Source: DATMAM01 sp035559995 (lineage in GTDB: Bacteria > Desulfobacterota > Binatia > UBA9968). Taken from it: DNA of 64,000 nucleotides. Numbering within the stretch: position 1 is the first letter of the stretch; every line of letters begins with the position of its first letter. This document shows, one piece after another, positions 16,640 through 24,055 of this stretch. A model generated the notes under the pieces. It worked only from the letters and a program-made list of their open reading frames with translations. It did not search any database and was not told the origin of the DNA. The DNA is taken from positions 1-64,000 of the forward strand of contig DATMAM010000029.1 of NCBI GenBank assembly GCA_035559995.1, read 5' to 3'. Position numbers and translations under genes: made by a program.

Positions 16640-17626
16640 TTAGCCGGGCCGGGATTCTTTTGCGGCTTTTGTCAGCGCGGGCACGATTTCGAAAAGATCT
16701 CCGATCACGCCGAAGTGGGCGACCTGAAAGATGGGCGCGTTGGGGTCCTTGTTGATCGCAATGATGCGCTTGGACTCCCGCATGCCGGACAAGTGCTGGA
16801 TCGCGCCGGAGATGCCGCACGCGATGTAAACTTTCGGGGCGACGGTTTTGCCGGAGGCGCCGACCTGCCGCTCGCGCGGAAGCCAGCCAACGTCGACGAC
16901 CGGTCGCGAGCACGCCAAGACCCCGCCGAGCGCTTCCGCTAACTCTGAAACGAGACGGATCTTTTCCGCGCCGCCGATCCCGCGCCCTACCGCAACGATA
17001 ATCGCGGCCTTCGTCAAATCGACCTCGCCCCGAGGTTCCTCCGTAACGCCAACGAGGCGGCTTTGCGCCGAAAAATTCTCGAGATCGAGGGCGAGCCGCT
17101 CCACGGGGGCCTCCTTCGCGGAAGGCTTGAGCTCCGGCGCGGCGCCCTTCTGCAGCGCGACCACCGCCGTTTCATCTCCCTCCAGCGCAATCTCGACGTG
17201 CAGCGTGTTGTCGAACACCGGCCGCGTAACCTTGACCGCGCCGTCAACCGCGTCGATGCCGACGCAATTCGTAAACGCGTTGGCGCCGAGCCTGGCGGCG
17301 ATCGCGGGCGCAAGTTCCATCCCCGCAAGCGTGTAACCCATCAGGATCAGGCGCGGCTTTATTTGACGCGCCACCTCGCCGAGCGCCTGCGCTTGAACCT
17401 CCCCGCTGGCGCGCGCCAATCTCGGATCGTCGACGGCGACGATCCGATCCAGCGCGGCGCTCTGGAGAGCCCGAACGACGCCGTCGTGCCGGTAGCCGAT
17501 AACCGCAGCCACCAGCTCCACTTTCAACTTTTCCGCAAGCCGCTGCCCGATCGCCAGCAGCTGGGAAGCCGCCGAGTCGATCTTTCCTTCGCAATGCTCG
17601 ATAAGCACCAACACCCCGCGCGCCAT
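16640..17626 (-). CDS. etfA: Electron transfer flavoprotein alpha subunit (pair 1)
   Basis: 328 residues. The C-terminal FAD-binding domain is well conserved: GASGKTVAPKVYIACGISGAIQHLSG with IIAINKDPNAPIF. As EtfA it binds FAD and, with EtfB, carries electrons from acyl-CoA or other flavin dehydrogenases to the quinone pool. The ATG at 17626 is 2 bases after the etfB stop, which argues against longer frames that run through etfB. It belongs to the RxxxG-type ETF group that uses VGASGKTV rather than the IGQTGKTV seen in the second pair, so the two pairs are not a recent duplication. A TcuA-like dehydrogenase gene lies upstream. Confidence 0.9.
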   Translation of the reverse strand: MARGVLVLIEHCEGKIDSAASQLLAIGQRLAEKLKVELVAAVIGYRHDGVVRALQSAALDRIVAVDDPRLARASGEVQAQALGEVARQIKPRLILMGYTLAGMELAPAIAARLGANAFTNCVGIDAVDGAVKVTRPVFDNTLHVEIALEGDETAVVALQKGAAPELKPSAKEAPVERLALDLENFSAQSRLVGVTEEPRGEVDLTKAAIIVAVGRGIGGAEKIRLVSELAEALGGVLACSRPVVDVGWLPRERQVGASGKTVAPKVYIACGISGAIQHLSGMRESKRIIAINKDPNAPIFQVAHFGVIGDLFEIVPALTKAAKESRPG

Positions 17627-17628
17627 CG

Positions 17629-18396
17629 CTAGAGAGCCTCCCGGATTTTGCTGATGAGAGCGGCGGCGATTTCCTGCGGGGTTCCATCGAGAAACTCCAC
17701 CCGGTGGCTCCGCTGCGGCGGATGAACGTCGACAAGGCGGTAGCCCTTCGGCGCAAGAGCTGCGGGGTCGAGGCCCAGGTCGGCCGGCGTAAACGACGCC
17801 ACGGATTGTTGCCGCGCGCGCATTCTCCGCGCGGGCGGGACAAACGCGAGCGGCTGGATGCCTGTTTGGACGCACAACAGAGCGGGCAACGAAAGCTCTA
17901 CTTCGGCATAGCGCCCTCCTCCGAGCTCCTTCCGCGCCTTGACCGCACTTGCGCTGGCCATCTGAATCTCGACGACGGCGTAGGCGAACGGCAAGCCGAG
18001 CAGAGCCGCGGCGGCGATCCCGACCTGGCCGCCCAGGGTGTCGCGCGCTTGCGTTCCCGTCAATACAAGGTCGAAGTCGAGTTTTTTCAATGCCGCCGCC
18101 AGCACGGTGCTCGCAACCCGCGCGTCGCTCGTCTCGCAATCGACCCGAACCGCCCTGTCCGCCCCCTTGGCGAGAGCGAAGTATAAAATCTCCAGCGCCT
18201 TGATGTTTCCCATCGTGACGACGGTCACGTTGCCCCCGTGCGCGCGCTTGAGCGCGAGAGCTTCCTCCAGCGCGTACTCGTCGCACTCGTTGATCGCCAG
18301 AAGCTGCCCTTGATATTCCAGCGACTTGGCGTCGGCCCCGACCTTGACTTCCGTGACGAGGCCGGGAACCGCCTTGCAGCAGACCACAATATTCAT
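17629..18396 (-). CDS. etfB: Electron transfer flavoprotein beta subunit (pair 1)
   Basis: 255 residues with the ETF beta hallmarks: MNIVVCCKAVPG at the start, INECDEYALEEALALK, and the AMP-binding DLVLTGTQARDTLGGQVG segment. It pairs with the etfA immediately downstream (2-base gap). The start at 18396 is fixed by this N-terminal consensus; longer frames begin in the preceding flavoprotein gene. A 98-base gap separates it from the TcuA-like gene and contains a piece of the CTCTGCGCC...GCGGTG repeat. Confidence 0.9.
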   Translation of the reverse strand: MNIVVCCKAVPGLVTEVKVGADAKSLEYQGQLLAINECDEYALEEALALKRAHGGNVTVVTMGNIKALEILYFALAKGADRAVRVDCETSDARVASTVLAAALKKLDFDLVLTGTQARDTLGGQVGIAAAALLGLPFAYAVVEIQMASASAVKARKELGGGRYAEVELSLPALLCVQTGIQPLAFVPPARRMRARQQSVASFTPADLGLDPAALAPKGYRLVDVHPPQRSHRVEFLDGTPQEIAAALISKIREAL

Positions 18397-18419
18397 CGCC
18401 GTTGACCCGTGAAAGCTGG

Positions 18420-18482
18420 TTTCACCGAATACGACACAAAGGCAAAGCCCCTCTGCGCCCTCTGTGTCTCTGCGGTGTTTTT
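18420..18482. repeat. Partial copy of the 'TTCACC...GGTGAA' intergenic repeat
   Basis: Between the TcuA-like and etfB genes the DNA reads AAAGGCAAAGCCCCTCTGCGCCCTCTGTGTCTCTGCGGTG (in part), closely related to the right half of the palindromes found after kinases 2 and 3 (37374-37458 and 42752-42837). Only one arm is well preserved. Confidence 0.45.
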
Positions 18483-18494
18483 TTGCTTGCGCCG

Positions 18495-19988
18495 CTACGC
18501 GCCGGCAGCGTTCGCGCCCGCGATCTTTCCCGTCACCGCGCCGCGCATCAGCCCGGAGCCGCTGGGATAGTTGTAGTAGAAAAAGCCCGCGGTCAGCTCG
18601 CCGGCGGCGTAAAGCCCGGGGATCGGCCGATCCTGCAGGTTCAGCACCTGGCAGCGGGTGTTGATCTTCAGCCCGCCGTAAGTGAACGTGACGCCGCATG
18701 TCGCGGCATAAGCGACGAAGGGCGGCGTGTCGATTTTTTGCGCCCAATTGCTTTTGGGGGGATAGATGCCCTTCGTCGCGTTGCCGTCGCGAATCACCTC
18801 ATTGAAAGGCCGGCCGCCGACGACCGCTCTGTTGAACTCGTCCACGGTTTTTTCCAGCGCGTCCGGGTTGATCTCGAGCTTCTCGGCCAGCTCTCTGATC
18901 GTGTTGGCGATCACCGGCGTCGCGCCGTCGTAGAGCTGGCGGCTGAGAGGCTCTTTCACCTTGTCGTCGAAAATCTGGTAGGCGATGCCGCCCGGCTGCT
19001 TCAGAATCTCCGCGCCGTTCTTGGCGTAGGTGAAAGCGTGGAAATCCTCGCCCTCGTCCACGAACCTTCGTCCCTCGGTATTGACCATGATGCCGAGCGT
19101 CCAGGCGTAGCGGTGCGTTCGGTAGCGGCGGTTCGCCGGGTCGAGAAATCCGCCCTCGTAGTCGCCGGCGTCGGCGTCGATCGGGGTGGAGTGAGTGCCG
19201 CTCCAGTGGCCGAAAGGTTGCGCGCCGATATCGAGCGCCATCTGGATGCCGTCGCCGGTGTTGTACCGGGTGCCACGCACCTTGGCCAGGTCCCAACCGG
19301 CGCCGAGGAACTGCGCGCGCAGCGCGGGATTGGCCTCGAAGCCGCCGCAGGCCAAGACGACTCCTTTGCAATGGATCTCGCTCAATCCTTCCGGGCTCTG
19401 AGCGACGATGCCGTAGACCGCGCCCTTCTCGTTCGTCAGAAGCCGCACCGCGCCGGTCTCAAACCTGACCGGGATGCCTTTCTCCTGAATGATCCGGTAC
19501 CACATCTCGACCAGCCCTCCGCCGCCGTCCTTGGCGTGAATGAAGCTGCTCCCCTGGTGCCAGCGGAAGCGGCCGCCCTCCGGCTTTGCCGCCGTGTAAA
19601 GGATTTCCCACTGGATGCCCATTTCCTGCATCCATTTGACGGTCGGGTAAGATTCATTGACGAGCAACTCCGCCAGCTCCGGCACCGCTCGCCCGCGCGT
19701 GACGCGCATGAGATCGCCGTAAAACTCGTCTTTGGTGTAGGGCGGAAGGTCAATTTTTTCCCACTCGCTCTCGCTGATATGGGGCAGAAGCGGCTTTTCG
19801 TCCTGAATGCCGTTGTGCGCGTGGCGAAACTGCGCGCCGTGGCTGAACCAGGTATTGCCGCCCTTCTTCGCCTGCGGCGCCTTTTCCAACACGAGAACCT
19901 TCGCGCCCGCCTGATGCGCGGAGACCGCCGCGGCTTCGGCCGCGTTCCCTAGTCCGACGACGACCACGTCCGAGCTTTCCGTCTTCAT
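18495..19988 (-). CDS. FAD-dependent dehydrogenase, TcuA/fumarate-reductase flavoprotein family
   Basis: 497 residues. It opens with a dinucleotide-binding fold (DVVVVGLGNAAEAAAVSAHQAGAKVLVLEKAP) and ends with the FAD-binding signature GGLKINTRCQVLNLQDRPIPGLYAAGELTAGFF. The family covers tricarballylate dehydrogenase, fumarate reductase flavoprotein and 3-ketosteroid dehydrogenase; the pattern GNTWFSHGAQFRHAHNG and TxDADAGDYEGG resembles tricarballylate dehydrogenase-like proteins. It lacks a heme or flavin-attachment domain. The ATG at 19988 is followed by MKTESSDVVVVG and is preceded by a GAGGAT Shine-Dalgarno on the minus strand. Etf genes on both sides suggest they accept its electrons. 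Confidence 0.82.
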   Translation of the reverse strand: MKTESSDVVVVGLGNAAEAAAVSAHQAGAKVLVLEKAPQAKKGGNTWFSHGAQFRHAHNGIQDEKPLLPHISESEWEKIDLPPYTKDEFYGDLMRVTRGRAVPELAELLVNESYPTVKWMQEMGIQWEILYTAAKPEGGRFRWHQGSSFIHAKDGGGGLVEMWYRIIQEKGIPVRFETGAVRLLTNEKGAVYGIVAQSPEGLSEIHCKGVVLACGGFEANPALRAQFLGAGWDLAKVRGTRYNTGDGIQMALDIGAQPFGHWSGTHSTPIDADAGDYEGGFLDPANRRYRTHRYAWTLGIMVNTEGRRFVDEGEDFHAFTYAKNGAEILKQPGGIAYQIFDDKVKEPLSRQLYDGATPVIANTIRELAEKLEINPDALEKTVDEFNRAVVGGRPFNEVIRDGNATKGIYPPKSNWAQKIDTPPFVAYAATCGVTFTYGGLKINTRCQVLNLQDRPIPGLYAAGELTAGFFYYNYPSGSGLMRGAVTGKIAGANAAGA

Positions 19989-20219
19989 GAATCGATCCTC
20001 CGGTTTTGTTTTTGGCTTGCTGGGACGCGCGAGCAAAAAACGGCTTTCGGCTTTCGCCGGCGGCGGTCGCGCGTGCGCCAAAGACGAACACCGCTGTTCC
20101 TAATCTTTTCGCGCGGAAAGATCAACCTGCGCGCGCTGATCGGGAAAACCAATGCCGTGATGGCCAATATCGGCGCGCGCGCAAACGGACTCGGCGGCCG
20201 TGGGCGCCGTGCCGGCGGG

Positions 20220-20960
20220 CTATTCGGATTGCATTAACCGGCCGTAGCCGGAGACGGGCTTCCAGTAGTCTAGCTGCTCGAGCAGGTACCAAACCGACGC
20301 CGTCTGATTCGTGATCACCGGCTTGCCGTATTCCTCTTCCAAGCGTGTGATGACCGGAAGCGTGAGCCACGACCCGCCGCCGATGTAGACCGCGTCCGCG
20401 TCGGGATACTTCTCGAACGCGCCGCGCCCGAGATCATAGGCGAGCTGGGTGCTGGCGTCGTTCGTCCACTTGAGGAACTCGGACGGGGCCATCGCGCGCG
20501 TGTTCCAGCCGATAAGCGAGACCCCTTCCGCGGCGAAGAATTGCCCGAGCGTCCGATTCATCGCCTCGGTCCATTTGTTCGCCGCGGCAATTTTTTTCGC
20601 TCCGAGGCGCCTCGCCGCCGCGACCACGCCGAAGACCTGAGCCGTGACCGGCACTTCGGCTCTCGAGGCCATACGATCGAGGAGCTTTCTCAGAGCCTCG
20701 GGGCCGATGAGAATCGGCAGCGGCACCCCCGATTGGTAGATGATATCCACGCCCCGCTCCGTCAACAGATCGATCTTCTCGTCGACCGTCGAAAAAACGC
20801 GCTCGACGTCCTTCGCCGAGAACTCCTGCAGCCCCAGCGGCACCATCACGGTCATGACATCCTTCGGCGCGAGCTTGTAAAACTCGTAAGCGTAGGTATC
20901 GATCACCGCGAGCGGACAGAGGCAGCCGATCTTTTTCTTGGGTATGTAGTCCTCGAACAT
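20220..20960 (-). CDS. Asp/Glu racemase / maleate isomerase / arylmalonate decarboxylase fold protein lacking both catalytic cysteines
   Basis: 246 residues. The C-terminal half (ADAVYIGGGSWLTLPVITRLEEEYGKPVITNQTASVW) aligns by pattern with the same region of arylmalonate decarboxylases and maleate isomerases. The family uses one or two cysteines, one in a G-T/C-S loop near residue 75 and one in an S-C-G-G motif near 190. Here those places are YQSGVP (75-80) and IGGGSW (193-198), and the only cysteines in the protein are C13 and C15. Racemase or decarboxylase chemistry by the usual thiol is therefore unlikely. A strong GGAGGG ribosome site precedes the ATG at 20960. It lies between etfA 2 and the TcuA-like gene. 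Confidence 0.75.
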   Translation of the reverse strand: MFEDYIPKKKIGCLCPLAVIDTYAYEFYKLAPKDVMTVMVPLGLQEFSAKDVERVFSTVDEKIDLLTERGVDIIYQSGVPLPILIGPEALRKLLDRMASRAEVPVTAQVFGVVAAARRLGAKKIAAANKWTEAMNRTLGQFFAAEGVSLIGWNTRAMAPSEFLKWTNDASTQLAYDLGRGAFEKYPDADAVYIGGGSWLTLPVITRLEEEYGKPVITNQTASVWYLLEQLDYWKPVSGYGRLMQSE

Positions 20961-21036
20961 GCGACCCTCCCCGGGAGGACTGGCGCAGCGAGTATCGGGT
21001 CGAACCCGGCGCTTTCTGTTTGGGCCCGGCCCACCC

Positions 21037-22005
21037 TCACCTTCCCTTGCGCTTTTTGATCTCCTCGATGAGCTGCGGGACGACTTTAAAGACGTCGCCG
21101 ACGACGCCGAAATCGGAGTACTGAAAGATCGGCGCCTCGGGATCCTTGTTGATCGAGATGATGGTCTTGGAGGTCTTCATGCCGGAAAGATGCTGGACGG
21201 CGCCCGAAATTCCGCAGGCGATATAGACTTCCGGCTTGACGGTCTTGCCGGTCTGGCCGATTTGCATCGCGTAAGGCACCCAGCCCGCGTCGACCGCGGC
21301 GCGCGTCGCCCCGACGGCCCCGCCGAGCAGGTCGGCGAGCTCTTTGAGCATCGCGAAATTCTCCTCGCCTCTGAGCCCGCGGCCGCCGGAGACGATGACC
21401 TTTGCGCCTTCGAGCTGCGGCCCTTCGCGCTTGACCGCCACGCGCTCCTTGACGCGAATGGCGCGGAGCGCCTGATCGGCCGGCGCTTCGACCTCCTCGA
21501 CCGCAAGCGGCTGCTCGTTGATCTTGGGCTCGAAAGACTTCGGCCGAACCAACAAAAGCTTCGTTCCCTCGCTGACCAAGGTCGCGGTGTTGAGATAACT
21601 CGCGCCAAGGGCGGGGATCGTCGCTTCGACGCTCCCGTCCTTCAGCTGAAAGTCGCCGACATCCGTGATTGCGCCGCAATCGAATCTGGCGCTCAGGTTT
21701 GCGGCGAGATCCCGCCCGGCATAGCTTGAGGCAAACAACATGACGGCGGGCTTGTGCTTCTCGATGAGACCCGCGACTGTTGCCGCCGCCGGCAGTGTCA
21801 GGTAATCGCGGTAGACCGGATCGGCCGAGCGATAGACCTTGCTCGCGCCGTACCGCGCGAGCGTTTCGGGCGCGTCATCAGGAGCCGGCCCGAGAAGCAC
21901 GGCCTCGGCTTTGCCCACCTCGGCGGCCTTGGCCAGCATTTCGAGCGTCGTCGCCGTGATCTTGCCCTCGACGACCTCCGCGTATACCCAGATAACTTCC
22001 GGCAC
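21037..22005 (-). CDS. etfA: Electron transfer flavoprotein alpha subunit (pair 2)
   Basis: 322 residues with the FAD-domain motif IGQTGKTVKPEVYIACGISGAVQHLSG and IISINKDPEAPIF, followed by a lysine-rich end (EEIKKRKGR). The start is a GTG at 22005 that overlaps the etfB TAG (TAGTG), as is common in etfBA operons. It is coupled to etfB upstream and 76 bases from the racemase-like gene downstream. The IGQTGKTV form differs from pair 1, indicating separate origins. Function: passing electrons from a dehydrogenase, plausibly the TcuA-like protein or the diiron protein's reductant chain, to the membrane. Confidence 0.92.
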   Translation of the reverse strand: MPEVIWVYAEVVEGKITATTLEMLAKAAEVGKAEAVLLGPAPDDAPETLARYGASKVYRSADPVYRDYLTLPAAATVAGLIEKHKPAVMLFASSYAGRDLAANLSARFDCGAITDVGDFQLKDGSVEATIPALGASYLNTATLVSEGTKLLLVRPKSFEPKINEQPLAVEEVEAPADQALRAIRVKERVAVKREGPQLEGAKVIVSGGRGLRGEENFAMLKELADLLGGAVGATRAAVDAGWVPYAMQIGQTGKTVKPEVYIACGISGAVQHLSGMKTSKTIISINKDPEAPIFQYSDFGVVGDVFKVVPQLIEEIKKRKGR

Positions 22006-22784
22006 TAGAGCACCTTGATCTCGGCCAAAAAATCGGCGATTTGCTTCCCGCCCTCTCCTTCGTCCGTGACGATCTTGCCGGCCTGGCGCTTGGGCGGGCG
22101 CCCGATCGACAAAACTTTCTCGCGCGCGCCTTTCTCGCCCACCTGATCGGCGCTGAACCCCAAATCCGCCGCGGTGTAAACTTTGATTTCCTTCTTCTTC
22201 GCCGCCATGATGCCTTTGAGCTGAGGATAACGCGGCTCGTTGATGCCGCTCGTCGTGGTGACGAGCGCGGGCAGCGTCGACTCGACGACGTCGTAGCCGC
22301 TCTCGCTTTGCCGTTTGATGACGAGCTTGCTTCCATCCACGGCGATCTCTCTTGCAAAGGTAAGCGCGGGGATCCCGAGAAAATACGCGATCTGTCCCGG
22401 AACGATCCCGGAATAGCTGTCGCTGCTCTCCGTCGCGCAAAGCACGAGATCGAACGGCTGCTTCTTGATCGCCGCGGCGAGCAGCTTCGCGGTCGCGAGC
22501 GTGTCCGAGCCGGCAACCGCGTCGTCGAGAATATGAACGGCCGAAGCCGCCCCCATCGCAAGCGCGCTGCGAATGCCGATGGTCGCGTCCTGGATGCCCA
22601 TCGTGTAGAGCACGACGGCGCCGCCGTGCTTTTCGGCGAGCCGAAGCCCCTCTTCCAGCGCGCTCGCCGCCGCCGGATCCAACTCGTGAGCGACGCCCTT
22701 GCGCACCATGCGCTTGGTTGTCGGATCGATCTCTATCGTAACGGTGCTGGCGGGAATGACCTTACCGCAAACGGCGATGTTCAA
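22005..22784 (-). CDS. etfB: Electron transfer flavoprotein beta subunit (pair 2)
   Basis: 259 residues. NIAVCGKVIPASTVTIEIDP at the start, a HELDPAAASALEEGLRLAEKHGG segment and LVLCATESSDSYSGIVPGQIAYFLG identify it. I chose the TTG at 22784 because the strong Shine-Dalgarno GGGAGGA lies 7 bases upstream; the upstream ATG at 22802 is just before that site and would bury it. The C-terminus overlaps the etfA start. This is the first gene of the minus-strand unit running to the TcuA-like gene, and a hairpin (22822-22852) isolates it from the genes before it. Confidence 0.88.
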   Translation of the reverse strand: MNIAVCGKVIPASTVTIEIDPTTKRMVRKGVAHELDPAAASALEEGLRLAEKHGGAVVLYTMGIQDATIGIRSALAMGAASAVHILDDAVAGSDTLATAKLLAAAIKKQPFDLVLCATESSDSYSGIVPGQIAYFLGIPALTFAREIAVDGSKLVIKRQSESGYDVVESTLPALVTTTSGINEPRYPQLKGIMAAKKKEIKVYTAADLGFSADQVGEKGAREKVLSIGRPPKRQAGKIVTDEGEGGKQIADFLAEIKVL

Positions 22785-22803
22785 ATTCCATCCTCCCGGC
22801 AAA
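22785..22803 (-). promoter_or_regulatory. Ribosome binding site deciding the TTG start of etfB 2
   Basis: On the minus strand the DNA reads GGGAGGATGGAATTTGAAC: a near-perfect Shine-Dalgarno (GGGAGGA) 7 bases before TTG-AAC-ATC-GCC. This supports a TTG start rather than the ATG at 22802. Confidence 0.6.
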
Positions 22804-22821
22804 GCTCGACGACAGATACAA

Positions 22822-22852
22822 CGAAGGCGCCTTGCCGTTCAAGGCGCCTTCG
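22822..22852 (-). terminator. 12-bp perfect hairpin after the diiron/63-aa unit
   Basis: CGAAGGCGCCTT (22822-22833) and AAGGCGCCTTCG (22841-22852) form a perfect 12-base stem with a 7-base loop. It lies just after the stop of the 63-aa gene (minus strand) and before etfB 2. The T-run on the minus strand is short (TTGT), so it is a likely but not textbook intrinsic terminator. Confidence 0.65.
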
Positions 22853-22899
22853 TCAAGCGGAATCGGAAAGACGCTGGCTTAAGGAACGGCGCCAGGCGC

Positions 22900-23091
22900 T
22901 TACGACAGCCACTCCTTGACGTTTCCCTCCATGACCACGTCGAGGATCTCTTTGCAATCGGCGATCGCCTTCTCAACGAGCTGGGGATCGTCCTTCACGT
23001 GGGGCATGGCCGAATTGACCGCGCCCTTTAGCGCCTGGATGAACTCCTTGAGCTGCTGATCCAGTGCCTCCGTATTGGGTGCTGGCTCCAT
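22900..23091 (-). CDS. Small helical protein of unknown function (63 aa) downstream of the PaaA-like gene
   Basis: 63 residues, mostly helical (LDQQLKEFIQALKGAVNSAMPHVKDD, LVEKAIADCKEILDVVMEGNVKEWLS), no motif. The ATG at 23091 follows an AGAGAAAAGAGA stretch; longer frames would need implausible low-complexity residues. It is 80 bases downstream of the diiron gene and likely co-transcribed, so it may be a subunit or stability partner, but this is inference only. Confidence 0.6.
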   Translation of the reverse strand: MEPAPNTEALDQQLKEFIQALKGAVNSAMPHVKDDPQLVEKAIADCKEILDVVMEGNVKEWLS

Positions 23092-23171
23092 ATCTCTTTT
23101 CTCTGCTTGTGGCCCGGGCTTGCCGCCGGCGATTCTCGATCGAACCGCAACCTGAAACCCGGAACCCGTTC

Positions 23172-23894
23172 TTACATATAAAGGCGGCCCTTGTTGGGAT
23201 CGGGAACCGTAAGTCCCATCTTTCTGATGAGCGCGTCGACCTCCTCCTTGTACTGCCGGCGCGCCTCGGCGTTGGTTCGCTGCTTGAGGCCCCAAAAACG
23301 ATAGCGCTCCGAGCGGTAGGAGTCGGACCGGCCGAACATGTCCAAGCCCTTGGCGTACCAGTAATCGACGGCCTTTTGAATTTTTTCCTTCGCCTCTCCG
23401 CCTTTCGCCGCGTACTCGGCCGTGCAGTTCGTGCCGTAGTCGATGTGACCCTCCTCCTCCCGAATGATGTCAGGATCCTCGACCACTCGCGCCAGCGGCA
23501 AATACGTGCAGCCGATGAATTCTTCGAGCTGGAAACGCCCCACGCGGTCGATCAAAAATCCAAACACGCAGAAATCTTCCCACGTCGTGATCTGGCCGCG
23601 AAACGCTTCCACGTACCGCTCGCGGTTGGGCCGGCTGAGAATGTACGAGACGTCGACGCCGATGTCTCCGGCGATGCGGGCCATCTTTCTGAAGTGGTCC
23701 ATCTCCTCGGCTGCCGTGCGCGCCACGATCAACTGATCGAGCTTGGTCGGAGCGCCGGGCAGAATGTCCTTCACGTAGAGATGCGGCCCGCCGATCTCGC
23801 AGTCGGCCTGAATGGCGACCACGCGCCGGACGAGATCTTGGTACTCCGGATCCTGTTTTTCGAAGTCCTTGAGGTCAACTTTGTCCTGAAACAT
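23172..23894 (-). CDS. Phenylacetyl-CoA epoxidase PaaA-like / ferritin-like diiron oxygenase
   Basis: 240 residues of the PaaA/PaaC-type diiron family. The iron ligands are visible: E near ADCEIGGPHLY, EEMDH (AAEEMDHFRKM), QLEE (GRFQLEEF) and EEEGH (IIREEEGHIDYG). PaaA epoxidises phenylacetyl-CoA with PaaB-E, but none of the other paa genes is here, so this is a stand-alone relative of unknown substrate. I set the start at ATG 23894 (MFQDKVDLKDFE), preceded by GGAGACACTCG, rather than a longer frame. It is divergent from pncB. Confidence 0.82.
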   Translation of the reverse strand: MFQDKVDLKDFEKQDPEYQDLVRRVVAIQADCEIGGPHLYVKDILPGAPTKLDQLIVARTAAEEMDHFRKMARIAGDIGVDVSYILSRPNRERYVEAFRGQITTWEDFCVFGFLIDRVGRFQLEEFIGCTYLPLARVVEDPDIIREEEGHIDYGTNCTAEYAAKGGEAKEKIQKAVDYWYAKGLDMFGRSDSYRSERYRFWGLKQRTNAEARRQYKEEVDALIRKMGLTVPDPNKGRLYM

Positions 23895-24055
23895 CGAGTG
23901 TCTCCTCTGCTTTTCTGAGCCCAGATCCAACGCTTAGCAAAAGCCCGATTTGAAATCAACAATTGCGCGCGGTTTGGCCGACGCGCGGGCGCGCGGTTTA
24001 CTTAGTGGGATTTTTACACTAGACTGGCCCTCGACTCTCCGGTCATCGAGCAGCG

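Noticed and set aside
15853..16755. 300-codon plus-strand frame opposite the CPBP protease
   Set aside because: Charged, Arg-rich, with no family signal; a shadow of the minus-strand membrane protein.
18402..19952. Long plus-strand open frame of 516 codons
   Set aside because: It lies entirely antisense to the TcuA-like flavoprotein and etf gap, has no domain and reflects GC-rich codon bias on the other strand.
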